In this document: piece by piece, positions 8,187 through 18,182 of the stretch
How positions within the stretch are numbered: the stretch's first letter is position 1
Layout: each line of letters opens with the position of its first letter
Assembly (NCBI GenBank): GCA_030348875.1
Contig: JAUCEP010000002.1
Coordinates: 637,001-701,000 of the forward strand
Direction of reading: 5' to 3'
DNA from: Ureibacillus composti
Lineage (GTDB): Bacteria > Bacillota > Bacilli > Bacillales_A > Planococcaceae
Length of the DNA stretch: 64,000 nt
Position numbers and translations under genes: made by a program
Notes under the pieces: generated by a model
Databases searched by the model: none
Seen by the model: the letters and a program-made list of their open reading frames with translations, nothing else
What the model was told of the DNA's origin: nothing

Positions 8187-10382
8187 ATGGCAAAAAGTTT
8201 AGTATTAGCTGAAAAACCATCAGTAGCACGTGATATTGCGCGGGTGCTGAATTGTAATAAAAAAGGAAATGGTTATCTTGAGGGTAATCAATACATCGTC
8301 ACATGGGCACTGGGTCATTTAGTAACATTAGCGGACCCTGAAAGCTACGATGTAAAATATAAAACATGGAATTTAGAGGACTTACCAATGCTACCAGATC
8401 GTTTGAAACTAACGGTTATTAAACAATCTGGCAAACAATTCAACGCGGTTAAATCCCAATTACTTCGTGGAGATGTTAGTGACATCATCATTGCAACAGA
8501 TGCCGGACGTGAAGGGGAGTTAGTGGCACGTTGGATTATTGACAAAGCAAAAGTGAAAAAGCCAATTAAACGTCTTTGGATTTCATCCGTAACCGATAAA
8601 GCAATTAAAGACGGCTTTAAAAACTTAAAACCAGGAAAAGCTTATGAAAATCTCTATCATTCAGCTGTGGCTCGTTCTGAAGCAGATTGGTATATTGGAT
8701 TAAATGCAACCCGTGCTCTCACAACGAGATTTAATGCTCAGCTTAATTGCGGACGTGTACAAACACCAACAGTGGCGATTATTGCTGCACGAGAGGATGA
8801 AATTAAAAATTTTAAACCTCGCGATTACTATGGCATTGAAGCACAAACAAACCAACAGTTAAAACTAACGTGGATTGATACGAAAACGAACAACACACGC
8901 AGTTTTAATAAAGAGAAAATGGAATCAATCGTCAATCGCCTTGGTAAACAGCAAGCAGTTGTTTCGGAAATTGATAAAAAGCATAAAAAATCCTTTGCCC
9001 CTGGCTTGTACGATTTAACTGAACTTCAACGGGATGCCAATAAACTGTTTGGCTATTCTGCAAAAGAAACATTAAATATTATGCAAAAACTTTATGAACA
9101 ACATAAAGTATTAACGTATCCAAGAACAGACTCACGCTTTATTTCACAAGATATTGTTGCTACGATCCCTGAACGATTAAAAGCGTGTGGTGTAGGCGAA
9201 TATCGAGCACTTGCAAATGAAGTGTTAAAAAAGCCAATAAAAGCGAACAAAGCATTTGTAGATGATCAAAAAGTAAGCGATCACCATGCAATTATCCCAA
9301 CAGAGGGCTACGTAAATTACTCTGCTTTTAGTGATAAAGAACGTAAAATTTATGATTTAGTCGTTAAGCGTTTTTTAGCTGTACTTTTCCCACCAGCTGA
9401 ATATGAGCAATTAACTTTAAAAGCTAAAATTGGTGATGAAACGTTTATAGCAAAAGGGAAAACGATCCTTTCAGCAGGCTGGAAAAAAGTATATGAAAAT
9501 CGCTTTGATGAAGAAGAGCGAGATGAAGATGTAAAAGAACAACTTTTACCACAGATTAATCAGGGTGATACGTTGAATATTTCCTTGATTGCTTTAACTG
9601 CAGGTCAAACCAAACCACCAACAAGATTTACTGAGGCAACATTATTATCTGCGATGGAGAATCCTACAAAATATTTAGAAGCACAGGATCAAAAGATTGC
9701 AGAAACCCTAAAATCAACAGGTGGACTTGGAACGGTTGCCACACGTGCTGATATTATTGAGAAGTTATTCAATTCATTTTTAATAGAAAAACGTGGTGGA
9801 AAAGAGATTTATATTACATCCAAAGGTAAACAACTTCTAGATTTGGTACCTGAGGAGTTAAAATCACCTGCACTAACTGCAGAGTGGGAAATGAAACTCG
9901 AGCAAATTGCCAAAGGAAAGTTAAAAAAAGAAGTATTTATCGGGGATATGAAAAACTACACGAAAGAAATCGTGAAAGAAATTAAAGCAAGTGATAAAAA
10001 ATATAAACATGATAATATTTCAACAAAAAGCTGTCCTGATTGTGGGAAACCGATGTTAGAGGTGAATGGCAAAAAAGGAAAAATGCTAGTTTGCCAAGAT
10101 CGTGAATGTGGTCATCGAAAAAATGTTTCTCGTACAACCAATGCGAGATGCCCTCAATGCCATAAAAAACTAGAGTTACGAGGAGAAGGAGATGGACAAA
10201 TATTCACATGTATTTGTGGATATCGTGAGAAATTATCTACTTTCCAAGAACGTCGTAAAAAAGAGTCCGGTGGTAAAGTGGACAAACGCTCTGTTCAAAA
10301 ATATTTAAAACAACAAGAAAAAGTAGAAGAGCCAATTAACACAGGACTAGCAGATGCACTAAAAGGATTAAAGTTTGACTAA
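8187..10382 (+). CDS. topB: DNA topoisomerase III
   Basis: The 731-residue type IA topoisomerase cuts one DNA strand and passes another through, resolving linked or recombining DNA. The TOPRIM domain opens with LAEKPSVARDIARVL and has the acidic DAGREGE near residue 105. The active-site tyrosine is Tyr311 in YPRTDS. The C-terminus carries two zinc-ribbon-like modules (CPDCGKPM with CQDRECG, then CPQCHKKL with CICG). Length and order match Bacillus TopB. AAAGGAAG stands 8 bp before the ATG. It is a single-gene unit with its own terminator. Confidence 0.95.
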   Translation: MAKSLVLAEKPSVARDIARVLNCNKKGNGYLEGNQYIVTWALGHLVTLADPESYDVKYKTWNLEDLPMLPDRLKLTVIKQSGKQFNAVKSQLLRGDVSDIIIATDAGREGELVARWIIDKAKVKKPIKRLWISSVTDKAIKDGFKNLKPGKAYENLYHSAVARSEADWYIGLNATRALTTRFNAQLNCGRVQTPTVAIIAAREDEIKNFKPRDYYGIEAQTNQQLKLTWIDTKTNNTRSFNKEKMESIVNRLGKQQAVVSEIDKKHKKSFAPGLYDLTELQRDANKLFGYSAKETLNIMQKLYEQHKVLTYPRTDSRFISQDIVATIPERLKACGVGEYRALANEVLKKPIKANKAFVDDQKVSDHHAIIPTEGYVNYSAFSDKERKIYDLVVKRFLAVLFPPAEYEQLTLKAKIGDETFIAKGKTILSAGWKKVYENRFDEEERDEDVKEQLLPQINQGDTLNISLIALTAGQTKPPTRFTEATLLSAMENPTKYLEAQDQKIAETLKSTGGLGTVATRADIIEKLFNSFLIEKRGGKEIYITSKGKQLLDLVPEELKSPALTAEWEMKLEQIAKGKLKKEVFIGDMKNYTKEIVKEIKASDKKYKHDNISTKSCPDCGKPMLEVNGKKGKMLVCQDRECGHRKNVSRTTNARCPQCHKKLELRGEGDGQIFTCICGYREKLSTFQERRKKESGGKVDKRSVQKYLKQQEKVEEPINTGLADALKGLKFD

Positions 10383-10401
10383 AAATTAAATAAAGCAAAT
10401 C

Positions 10402-10433
10402 AAAACGACTGAATAAATTTCAGTCGTTTTTTT
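10402..10433 (+). terminator. Terminator after topB
   Basis: AAAACGACTGA and the matching TCAGTCGTTTT form a stem with an AT-rich loop and a T run, 20 bp after the topB stop. Confidence 0.9.
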
Positions 10434-10522
10434 ATGGATCAAATTATATTAATCACAAATATAAAACTTTTTTGGGACAATATTCAATTAAAATGTAGGA
10501 ATATATTTACAATTCTTACACA

Positions 10523-10583
10523 CTGTCAATTATTTCTTAATAAATTTACAAAACCTTTACAAAAGTACCGAAGTAAATTTACA
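10523..10583 (+). promoter_or_regulatory. PhoP-type box upstream of pstS
   Basis: TTTACA occurs at 10545, 10556 and 10578, exactly on an 11-bp grid. Degenerate members sit at 10523 (CTGTCA), 10534 (TTCTTA) and 10567 (ACCGAA). Direct repeats of TT(A/T/C)ACA-like hexamers separated by 5 bp are the known PhoP-P binding pattern of Bacillus Pho regulon promoters. A TATTCT -10-like element follows at about 10593. Phosphate-starvation induction of pstSCAB is therefore likely. Confidence 0.8.
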
Positions 10584-10633
10584 AGCCCTTTGTATTCTAT
10601 AGAAGTCGCCAATACAATCTTGGAGGTTTATAT

Positions 10634-11467
10634 ATGACACTTATAAAAAAAGCGTTATTGGTACTATCTTTAACAACTTTATTAACAGCATGTAATCAAA
10701 CTAATGAAAATACTACTAACTCATCAAACGGTGATAATTATACATTAGCTATTTCAGGATCTACATCAGTTGGTCCTTTAGCTGAAAAACTAGCAGCAAA
10801 ATATGAAGAACAATCTGAGATTAATATAGAAGTTAATCAAATTGGTTCTTCTGCTGGAATAACAAATGCAACAAGTGGTGTATCGGAGATTGGGATGTCT
10901 TCCCGTGATCTAAAGGAAGAAGAAATAGCAAATGGCTTGGATGAGAGTGTCATTGCTTATGATGGGATTGTCGTCGTCACACATCCTAGCAATAAGGTAA
11001 AAGACCTGACAATGGAACAAGTGAAACAGATCTTTACTGGTGAAGTGACAAATTGGAAGGAGCTTGGAGGCGATGATTTGGAAATCGTCGTTGTATCCCG
11101 CGAGGATGGCTCTGGTTCCCGTGATGCTTTCCAAGAAATTGTAGACTATTCTTCTGGTGAACTAGTTAGAAGTGCGATCGTTGCGAGTGGTAACGGAAAT
11201 ATTAAAACGACTGTTGCGACAAATAAGCATGCAGTAGGATTTATTTCCTTTGAATACATTGATGACTCTATTTCAACTATGAAAATTAACGGAGTCGAAG
11301 CGACAGCGGAGAACGTTCTAAATAAAACCTATAAGCTATCCCGTCCATTCTTATTTGTTCATAAAGAAGAGAACCTTAGTGAACAAGGACAACAATTTAT
11401 TGATTATATTTTAAGTGAAGAAGGACAAGTAATTGTATCAGAAGCAGGAGCAATACCTTTACGATAA
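10634..11467 (+). CDS. pstS: Phosphate ABC transporter, substrate-binding lipoprotein PstS
   Basis: The 277-residue lipoprotein has a signal ending at Cys20 (LTAC). The mature part begins with SGSTSVGPLAEKLA and carries GSSAGI and SREDGSGSRDAF, the phosphate-contacting motifs of PstS (GST and GSGSR loops). It captures inorganic phosphate outside the membrane and hands it to PstC/PstA. TTGGAGG stands 7 bp before the ATG. It is the first gene of pstS-pstC-pstA-pstB behind a PhoP-type box. No phoU follows. Confidence 0.95.
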   Translation: MTLIKKALLVLSLTTLLTACNQTNENTTNSSNGDNYTLAISGSTSVGPLAEKLAAKYEEQSEINIEVNQIGSSAGITNATSGVSEIGMSSRDLKEEEIANGLDESVIAYDGIVVVTHPSNKVKDLTMEQVKQIFTGEVTNWKELGGDDLEIVVVSREDGSGSRDAFQEIVDYSSGELVRSAIVASGNGNIKTTVATNKHAVGFISFEYIDDSISTMKINGVEATAENVLNKTYKLSRPFLFVHKEENLSEQGQQFIDYILSEEGQVIVSEAGAIPLR

Positions 11468-11532
11468 ACAATCTATGAAACAAATTTTCAATTCTTTACA
11501 TCATATGTTTATGCATTCTAGGAGGAATGAAC

Positions 11533-12426
11533 ATGGTCACCCCACCTATTGAAAAAGCAAATAAGAAGAAGTATATGCTAGAAAAATTATCAGGAAGAGT
11601 TTTTCTACTATGTGCGCTTATATCGGTAATAAGTTTAGTTTTAATTATAGGCTTTGTATTTTATAGAGGCTTCCATCCATTTGTAGCGGAAGGTTATAGC
11701 TTTATAGACTTCCTTTTAGGAGTGGATTGGGTACCAAGTGAAGACAAATTCGGCATTTTACCAATGATTATAGCATCTATATATGCTACTGTAGGGGCCT
11801 TAATTATTGGGGTTCCAATCGGACTGTTTACAGCTATTTTCTTAGCCGAAATAGCACCGAAACAATTAGCGAGAATTATTTCTCCTGCAGTACAGTTACT
11901 GGCAGGGATTCCATCAGTATTATATGGTGTTTTCGGTCTTGCGGTCATCGTTCCATTTTTACAAAATAATTTGGGATTAGCGAAAGGACAAAGTTTAATT
12001 GCAGTTATTCTTGTCCTAGCCATTATGATGCTACCGACAGTTGTGACAGTTTCAGAAACAGCGATTAGAGCAGTACCTAAAACTTATCGTGAAGGCTCGT
12101 TAGCATTAGGTGTTTCTCAAATTGGGACAATCTTCAAAGTAGTGGTACCGGCAGCTAAATCAGGAATTATGACTGCAATTGTTTTAGGAATGGGTAGAGC
12201 AATTGGGGAAACAATGGCTGTTATTTTAGTAGCAGGAAACAGTCTGATTATTCCGACGAGTTTAACAGATAGTATACGTCCATTAACAACGAACATTGCA
12301 CTAGAAATGGGATACGCTGCAGGAACACATCAAGGTATGTTATTTGCAACGGGGATTGTGTTATTCTCGTTTATCTTAATCTTGAATTTCGTATTAGCAA
12401 AGATCAGCTCGAAAGGTGGTAACTAA
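11533..12426 (+). CDS. pstC: Phosphate ABC transporter permease PstC
   Basis: The 297-residue membrane protein has about six helices and the inner-membrane component motif (EGSLALGVSQ near residue 190) that contacts PstB. The start is set at the ATG at 11533. CTAGGAGGA lies 6 bp upstream, whereas the in-frame ATG at 11527 would sit directly on that ribosome site. With PstA it forms the phosphate channel. It lies 65 bp after pstS and 1 bp before pstA. Confidence 0.95.
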   Translation: MVTPPIEKANKKKYMLEKLSGRVFLLCALISVISLVLIIGFVFYRGFHPFVAEGYSFIDFLLGVDWVPSEDKFGILPMIIASIYATVGALIIGVPIGLFTAIFLAEIAPKQLARIISPAVQLLAGIPSVLYGVFGLAVIVPFLQNNLGLAKGQSLIAVILVLAIMMLPTVVTVSETAIRAVPKTYREGSLALGVSQIGTIFKVVVPAAKSGIMTAIVLGMGRAIGETMAVILVAGNSLIIPTSLTDSIRPLTTNIALEMGYAAGTHQGMLFATGIVLFSFILILNFVLAKISSKGGN

Positions 12427-12427
12427 A

Positions 12428-13252
12428 TTGAGAGAGTTTAAAGATAACTTGTTACGTGGACTTCTTTGGTTTTCGGCTTTCTTAACAGTTGCCGTCCTCG
12501 TTACGATCGTTGGATATATATTTTATAAAGGAATTGGGTTAATTAGTTTTGATTTTATCTTTGGTGATTATTCCCCAACAGGTGGTGGTGGGATTTGGCC
12601 AATGATTGTTACAACAATCTATACAATTGTCATCTCATTAGTCATTGCTACGCCAATCGGTATTTTGGCTGCAGTATATTTACAAGAGTATGCGAAACAA
12701 GGTCGATTAGTTAGAATCATTCGTTTTGCGACAGAAAGTTTAACAGGGATTCCATCGATTATCTATGGTTTATTCGGGGCCGTATTCTTTGTAACGACTT
12801 TAAAATTGGGTATGTCTATTATTGCTGCTTCATTGACATTAACAATTATCGTGCTTCCTGTAATTATCCGAACAACGGAAGAATCGTTAAAAACGGTTCC
12901 TCGCTCATATCGTGAGGGTTCTCTAGCTCTTGGAAATACTAAGCTTCAAACTTTATATAAAGTAATTTTACCAAGTGCTATGCCTGGTATTTTATCCGGT
13001 ATCATTCTCTCCATTGGACGTATCGTAGGAGAATCAGCTGCAATCTTTTTAACAGCTGGAACAGTAGCGGCGTTACCAGAAAGTATTTTCTCTTCTGCAA
13101 GAACATTAACAGTTCATTCTTATTTAGTTACACAGGAATCTGGTGATATTGAACTTGCTGCTGCAATTGGAATTGTCTTAATTGTGATCATTCTGATATT
13201 GAATTTGACGGCAACATATATTTCGAAAAAGTTAAATAAAGCTGACTACTAG
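12428..13252 (+). CDS. pstA: Phosphate ABC transporter permease PstA
   Basis: The 274-residue permease is the partner of PstC, with about six membrane helices and the EGSLALGNTKL coupling loop near residue 165. The most probable start is TTG at 12428, 1 bp after the pstC stop, with AAAGGTGG about 8 bp upstream inside the end of pstC. A GTG at 12416 is in frame but overlaps that ribosome site. Its near-contact with pstC suggests translational coupling. Confidence 0.93.
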   Translation: MREFKDNLLRGLLWFSAFLTVAVLVTIVGYIFYKGIGLISFDFIFGDYSPTGGGGIWPMIVTTIYTIVISLVIATPIGILAAVYLQEYAKQGRLVRIIRFATESLTGIPSIIYGLFGAVFFVTTLKLGMSIIAASLTLTIIVLPVIIRTTEESLKTVPRSYREGSLALGNTKLQTLYKVILPSAMPGILSGIILSIGRIVGESAAIFLTAGTVAALPESIFSSARTLTVHSYLVTQESGDIELAAAIGIVLIVIILILNLTATYISKKLNKADY

Positions 13253-13267
13253 AAGAGGAGTATGATT

Positions 13268-14113
13268 ATGACTACAACAGTGATGGAACGTAATAATACA
13301 GCGAATGAACAACATAAAACAATGAAGATGGAGCGACTACAGATGATGGAGCAACTAACAGAAACACCAAAAATAAAGGTGAAAGATTTAGACTTGTTTT
13401 ATGGTGATAATCAGGCACTATATTCTGTATCAATGAATATCCAAGAAAAAGAGGTTACGGCTTTAATTGGTCCATCAGGCTGTGGTAAATCTACCTTTTT
13501 ACGAACACTAAACCGTATGAATGATTTAATTGATGGTGTAAATATTAACGGTGAAATTATCATTGAAAACGAAAATATCTATCAAACTAATGATGTTATT
13601 AAATTAAGAACAAAAGTAGGGATGGTATTCCAAAAACCAAACCTATTCCCTATGAGTATTTATGATAATGTAGCATATGGTCCTAGAGGGCAGGGAATTA
13701 AAAACAAAAAAGAACTAGATAAAATTGTCGAAGAGAGCTTGCGTGGAGCAGCCATTTGGGATGAAGTAAAAGACCGCTTAAAAACATCAGCACTTGGGTT
13801 ATCAGGTGGTCAACAACAACGTGTTTGTATCGCACGTGCCATAGCTATGAAGCCTGAAATTATTCTAATGGATGAACCTACTTCGGCACTAGACCCAATA
13901 TCAACTTTAAAGGTTGAAGAATTAATTTCAGACATGAAAAAAGACTATACGATCGTAATCGTTACTCATAATATGCAACAAGCAGCACGTATTTCAGACA
14001 AAACAGCTTTCTTCTTAAATGGGGAAATTGTTGAATATGATGAAACAGATAAAATCTTTTCAGTACCAAACGACCAAAGAACCGAGGATTATATTACTGG
14101 TAGATTCGGATAA
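13268..14113 (+). CDS. pstB: Phosphate ABC transporter ATP-binding protein PstB
   Basis: The 281-residue ATPase has Walker [10 protein letters not shown], the Q-loop region [19 protein letters not shown], signature LSGGQQQRV, Walker [14 protein letters not shown] and the switch histidine in [10 protein letters not shown]. It powers PstCA. An N-terminal extension of about 30 residues, rich in Met, Glu and Gln, precedes the ABC domain. AGAGGAG is 7 bp before the ATG at 13268; the ATG at 13262 is too close to it. It is the last gene of the operon. Confidence 0.95.
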   Translation: MTTTVMERNNTANEQHKTMKMERLQMMEQLTETPKIKVKDLDLFYGDNQALYSVSMNIQEKEVTALIGPSGCGKSTFLRTLNRMNDLIDGVNINGEIIIENENIYQTNDVIKLRTKVGMVFQKPNLFPMSIYDNVAYGPRGQGIKNKKELDKIVEESLRGAAIWDEVKDRLKTSALGLSGGQQQRVCIARAIAMKPEIILMDEPTSALDPISTLKVEELISDMKKDYTIVIVTHNMQQAARISDKTAFFLNGEIVEYDETDKIFSVPNDQRTEDYITGRFG

Positions 14114-14211
14114 TAGTAACTGAATAAGTTTAATTAGGGTGGTAGTCACCTAATCATAAAAGAACGTAAATGTGTGCACTTTTAACCCGCAATTGAATTG
14201 AGAATGATGAA

Positions 14212-14247
14212 AAGGCGCCTCAGGATTAGATGAGCGCCTTTTTTTCG
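14212..14247 (+). terminator. Terminator after pstB
   Basis: AAGGCGC-CTCA pairs with TGAG-CGCCTT, with a small bulge, and TTTTTT follows. It ends the pst operon about 100 bp after pstB. Confidence 0.85.
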
Positions 14248-14457
14248 TGGTAATAGAATGATAGGTCCAACCGAATACTTTTCAAAAACTCATAAAGAGT
14301 CAATCAAAGTTAATGACAAATACTAACTGCATTTTATGGGAGTTTGGAAAAATTAAGGGTCAGATTTTTGGCATAAAATTTATTATAAGATTTTTATATT
14401 GTGGTAAAGTAAAGTTAATATATTTTTTGTAAATTTAATATAAATTTTATTTCCGTT

Positions 14458-14476
14458 ATGTAAATTTCATTTACAT
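14458..14476. promoter_or_regulatory. Palindrome in the promoter region of the Na/Pi cotransporter
   Basis: ATGTAAAT, TTC, ATTTACAT is a perfect 8-bp inverted repeat 57 bp before the start codon. The half-sites resemble TTTACA-type Pho hexamers in opposite orientation. It may be an operator. The rest of the 420 bp between pstB and this gene is AT-rich and shows only the pstB terminator. Confidence 0.45.
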
Positions 14477-14532
14477 TCTTTGGCGAATTATAAATAATAG
14501 TGTCGACAACTTGCGAGAGTGAAGGTGTATAA

Positions 14533-16173
14533 ATGGATTGGCAATCAATGATATTTCAGTTTCTAGGGGGATTAGGTCTATTTTTATTTGCCATTAAGTA
14601 TATGGGAGAAGGCTTGCAAAAAGCAGCTGGCGATCGTCTTCGAGATATTCTTGATAAATTTACTACAAACCCTTTGATGGGTGTATTAGTAGGGATTGTT
14701 GTCACAGTATTAATACAATCTAGTTCTGGGACAACTGTTATTACAGTTGGTTTAGTGAGTGCAGGTTTCATGACACTGCGTCAAGCAATTGGTGTCATAA
14801 TGGGAGCCAATATTGGTACGACAGTTACCGCCTTTATCATTGGTTTTGATGTTGGTATTTACTCTTACCCCATTTTGGCTGTTGGTGCTATACTGTTATT
14901 TTTCTTTAAGAAGAGCTCAATTCAAAATCTGGGACAAATTTTATTCGGCCTCGCAGGATTGTTCTTAGGTTTAGAAATGATGGGTAATGGTATGAAACCT
15001 TTACATAATTTGGAATCCTTTATTGACTTAACTGTAAGACTTAGTGAACACCCTATATTAGGTGTAATGATAGGAACAGTAATGACGGTAATTGTTCAAT
15101 CATCTTCTGCAACAGTAGGAATCTTACAGGGCTTATATGCTGAGAGCATAGTTTCATTAGATGGGGCAATACCTATATTATTTGGAGAAAATATTGGTAC
15201 AACAATCACTGCTTTATTAGCAAGTATAGGGGCATCTGTGGCAGCTCGACGTGCAGCAGCATCACATGTGTTATTTAATGTAGTTGGAACAATAATCTTT
15301 ATGATTTTACTACCACTATTCACAAATTATGTGGTGTGGATTGCTAGTGTATTAAATCTTGAACCAAAAATGCAACTAGCTTTTGCCCATGGAACATTTA
15401 ACGTAATTAATACAATAATTCAATTGCCGTTCATTGGGTTAATCGCATACGTGGTAACAAAAATTGTGCCTGGAGAGGATGCAACGATTGGATATGCTTC
15501 GAAACATTTAGATAAAACATTAATTGATCAATCTGCATCAATTGCTCTTGGACAAGCAAAACAAGAGGTAGTACGTATGGGTGAGTTTGCAGTAAGTGGT
15601 CTTCAAGAATCGTTGGACTTCTTATTAACAGGTGAAAGAAAACATGTAGACATAACAATTCAACTTGAAGAAGTAATTAACAATCTAGATCGTGAAATAA
15701 CAGAGTATTTAGTTGAATTATCGCAAGGTTCTTTTTCTGAGACAGATTCAAAAGTACATTATTCACTATTGCAAAACATTCGCGATATTGAGCGTATTGG
15801 TGACCACTTTGAAAATTTAGTAGAGCTAATACAGTCACGAGAAGTAAACAGGGTGAAATTTAGTGAAGTAGCAACTCAAGAATTAAACGAAATGTATGAG
15901 TTGGTTTTAGATACGGTTAGTTTAGCTGTTCTTGCCTTAGATAGACAAAGTAAAGACTTCGCGAGAGAAATCATTAATAACGAATATCGAATCGATGAAT
16001 TAGAACGCGTACTAAGAAAACGACATATTTATCGTGTCAATAACGGTGAATGCTCTGGTTCGGCAGGCATTTTTTATGTTGATATTATTTCCAACTTAGA
16101 GCGTATTGGAGATCATGCCGTTAACATTGCTGAAAGTATATTAGAAGTAAATTCAAATGAATCCTATCATTAA
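14533..16173 (+). CDS. Na/Pi cotransporter family protein with C-terminal PhoU-like domain
   Basis: The 546-residue protein has two repeated transporter halves. Each contains the QSSS signature of the NptA/SLC34-like family (VLIQSSSGTT near residue 60, VIVQSSSATVG near residue 195). A soluble C-terminal region of about 200 residues follows, with two PhoU-type helical segments (IRDIERIGDHFEN, ISNLERIGDHAVN). It should take up phosphate with sodium, or act as the regulatory type seen in Bacillus YjbB. It follows the pst operon but has its own promoter region and terminator. A separate phoU gene is absent nearby, so this domain is the only PhoU-like unit seen here. Confidence 0.9.
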   Translation: MDWQSMIFQFLGGLGLFLFAIKYMGEGLQKAAGDRLRDILDKFTTNPLMGVLVGIVVTVLIQSSSGTTVITVGLVSAGFMTLRQAIGVIMGANIGTTVTAFIIGFDVGIYSYPILAVGAILLFFFKKSSIQNLGQILFGLAGLFLGLEMMGNGMKPLHNLESFIDLTVRLSEHPILGVMIGTVMTVIVQSSSATVGILQGLYAESIVSLDGAIPILFGENIGTTITALLASIGASVAARRAAASHVLFNVVGTIIFMILLPLFTNYVVWIASVLNLEPKMQLAFAHGTFNVINTIIQLPFIGLIAYVVTKIVPGEDATIGYASKHLDKTLIDQSASIALGQAKQEVVRMGEFAVSGLQESLDFLLTGERKHVDITIQLEEVINNLDREITEYLVELSQGSFSETDSKVHYSLLQNIRDIERIGDHFENLVELIQSREVNRVKFSEVATQELNEMYELVLDTVSLAVLALDRQSKDFAREIINNEYRIDELERVLRKRHIYRVNNGECSGSAGIFYVDIISNLERIGDHAVNIAESILEVNSNESYH

Positions 16174-16174
16174 A

Positions 16175-16213
16175 AATAGTCATGCAAAGAATCACTTTGC
16201 ATGGCTATTTTTA
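16175..16213 (+). terminator. Terminator after the Na/Pi cotransporter gene
   Basis: AATAGTCATGCAAAG pairs with CTTTGCATGGCTATT with one mismatch, loop AATCA, then TTT. It starts 2 bp after the stop. Confidence 0.9.
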
Positions 16214-16297
16214 TGCCCCAAAACCTAATAGATTGAAAAATCATAATATTGGATTTACTATATATTGTAAATATGTGTGAATGAATGGGGGGTCTCT

Positions 16298-16774
16298 ATG
16301 CAAATAACTCGTTCCATGAATAGACTTGATTTTGGAGAACGTAAACGAATACGTAAAGAAACAGAAGAGGCTTACAATAAAACAAAACAGTATTCACTAG
16401 CCAATAAAAGTGAGGTCATAAATGCTTTGCTAACCTTTATTACTGAAGGAACAGATGGAGGGATTAATGAAGCAATTGAATCGAAAAAAGACTTAAATCA
16501 CTCAACTTTGGCTACCCTCAACCAAATTCAAGAAACTAAATTACAAACTGCAAGCGAGGAATTTCTAGGTGATGATGGTCTATTCGAATTTAATCGGTTT
16601 GAAATGGATGGACAAGGATCGAGTCGATTTAATTTAGAGGCTAACCATCCCTCAATTTTTGAACTAATTAATCTTCGTATTTATAATAAAGCCATTTCAA
16701 AGTATTCTTTTCAAATGGAACTAGCAAACAACGCGCTCGAAATGAATGGGCCACGATATAACTATAGTATTTAA
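16298..16774 (+). CDS. Conserved-looking protein of unknown function
   Basis: I do not recognise this 158-residue protein. It is soluble, without signal or membrane segment and without cysteine. The N-terminal 50 residues are basic (FGERKRIRKETEEAYNKTK), followed by acidic and polar helices. GGGGGG lies 5-6 bp before the ATG at 16298, which is preferred over an earlier in-frame ATG without a ribosome site. It follows the Na/Pi gene after a terminator and precedes a YbaK-type gene by about 145 bp, so it is probably transcribed alone. Codon use looks like its neighbours. Confidence 0.65.
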   Translation: MQITRSMNRLDFGERKRIRKETEEAYNKTKQYSLANKSEVINALLTFITEGTDGGINEAIESKKDLNHSTLATLNQIQETKLQTASEEFLGDDGLFEFNRFEMDGQGSSRFNLEANHPSIFELINLRIYNKAISKYSFQMELANNALEMNGPRYNYSI

Positions 16775-16920
16775 CTTTAGTTTTTTACTTAACGTGTAAC
16801 AAGGACAACTAATGCCAAGTCACAATTAATCTTCTTTTTTTAAAAAGTCCTAGCGATTTGATAAAAATCTGCTATTATAAGAAATGAAATCGACATGAAA
16901 TGGAATTTATTGGGGTTGTG

Positions 16921-17412
16921 ATGATGGTGGCAAAACATAAAATACCAAAAACAAATGCTGTTCGTTTATTAGATCAACAAAAAATTGCATATAGCTTAAT
17001 GGAATATGATACAACTGATCAACAAATAGATGGAGTGTCAGTTGCGAATAAAGTCGGACTCCCGGCTTCTAATATTTTTAAAACGCTTGTAACGACTGCG
17101 GGAACTGGTAAGTATTTTGTTTTTGTGATCCCAGTTGGAGCAGAGCTGAATTTAAAAGCAGGTGCGAAAGTAGCAGGAGAAAAGAAAATTGAAATGCTCC
17201 ATGTAAAGGATTTGCTAAGTACAACTGGATATATACGAGGCGGTTGTTCGCCAGTCGGCATGAAAAAGTTATTTCCAACATTTATTGATGAATCAGCCTC
17301 TACACTTGATTACATCGTCGTAAGTGCAGGGAAAATCGGTATGCAAATTAAACTTAATCCCAATGATTTAAACCGCGTAACGAACGGTAAATTCGCACAA
17401 CTAAAAGTTTAG
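16921..17412 (+). CDS. ybaK: YbaK/EbsC family Cys-tRNA(Pro) deacylase
   Basis: The protein of about 163 residues belongs to the YbaK family, which removes cysteine wrongly attached to tRNA-Pro. Visible motifs are [14 protein letters not shown] at the start, NIFKTLV with the catalytic lysine, and [11 protein letters not shown], where the GxxSPxG loop closes the active site. The start is at ATG 16921 or 16924, after TTGGGG; an in-frame ATG at 16900 would place that ribosome site inside the gene. It is flanked by unrelated genes. Confidence 0.88.
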   Translation: MMVAKHKIPKTNAVRLLDQQKIAYSLMEYDTTDQQIDGVSVANKVGLPASNIFKTLVTTAGTGKYFVFVIPVGAELNLKAGAKVAGEKKIEMLHVKDLLSTTGYIRGGCSPVGMKKLFPTFIDESASTLDYIVVSAGKIGMQIKLNPNDLNRVTNGKFAQLKV

Positions 17413-17516
17413 TTTCATAGATGAAGACTAACACTTAGTCAAATCGCGGACGAAATGTCTATTAGAATTAAATAAGGGGATCCATTCCTTTTAACATTTT
17501 GAAAGAAGGCTTTGTA

Positions 17517-18182
17517 ATGAGAAAAGAATTAAAATGGCGTTGGCTGTTTTTCGTCGTAGGAATTGCAGTCATGTCATTTGGGGTAGCGATGACGATTAAA
17601 GGAAAGGTTGTAGGAACTGCACCTTGGGATGTACTACATATAGGATTATTTCAAAGACTGGGTTTATCAGTTGGTTCATGGGGAATTATCCTAGGATTGT
17701 GTATTATCCTATCGACATCATTGATTTTAAAAGAATGGCCAAAGATTACAACTTGGATTAATATGTTGCTTTGTGGTTTATTTATTGACCTCTTTAATTG
17801 GCTGCTACCAACTACCGATGTACTGATTTATGAAATAGCTTACTTTATATTCGGTGTAATTATTTTAGGGGTAGGTTGCGCATTATATATTTCACCTAAT
17901 TTAGGAGCAGGACCTCGTGACACTATTATGATCCTCATTGTTGAAAAGCTTGGGGGTTCGATTCGAATGGCCCGCTTAACGATGGAGTCTGTAGCAACAA
18001 TACTAGGATGGTTGCTAGGTGGCCCAGTAGGTATAGGAACAATTATCATTGCCCTATGTTCAGGATATATAATTCAAGCTGCACTACCATATTTCCAAAG
18101 ATTATTGGAAAAGAAAATTGCTGGACCGGAATATGATAAAATTTCTACAAAACATACAAAACCACTAGCTAAAGAGGCATAA
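17517..18182 (+). CDS. YczE/YitT-like integral membrane protein
   Basis: The 221-residue protein has five or six hydrophobic segments. Motifs are GVAMTIKGKVVGTAPWDVLHIGL near the N-terminus and ALYISPNLGAGPRDTIM near the middle. These two related blocks (G-APWD and GAGPRD) are typical of the YczE/YyaS/YitT group of unknown function. GAAAGAAGG stands 8 bp before the ATG at 17517. The last five codons form the left arm of the terminator, so the gene end is fixed by an RNA structure. It stands alone. Confidence 0.75.
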   Translation: MRKELKWRWLFFVVGIAVMSFGVAMTIKGKVVGTAPWDVLHIGLFQRLGLSVGSWGIILGLCIILSTSLILKEWPKITTWINMLLCGLFIDLFNWLLPTTDVLIYEIAYFIFGVIILGVGCALYISPNLGAGPRDTIMILIVEKLGGSIRMARLTMESVATILGWLLGGPVGIGTIIIALCSGYIIQAALPYFQRLLEKKIAGPEYDKISTKHTKPLAKEA

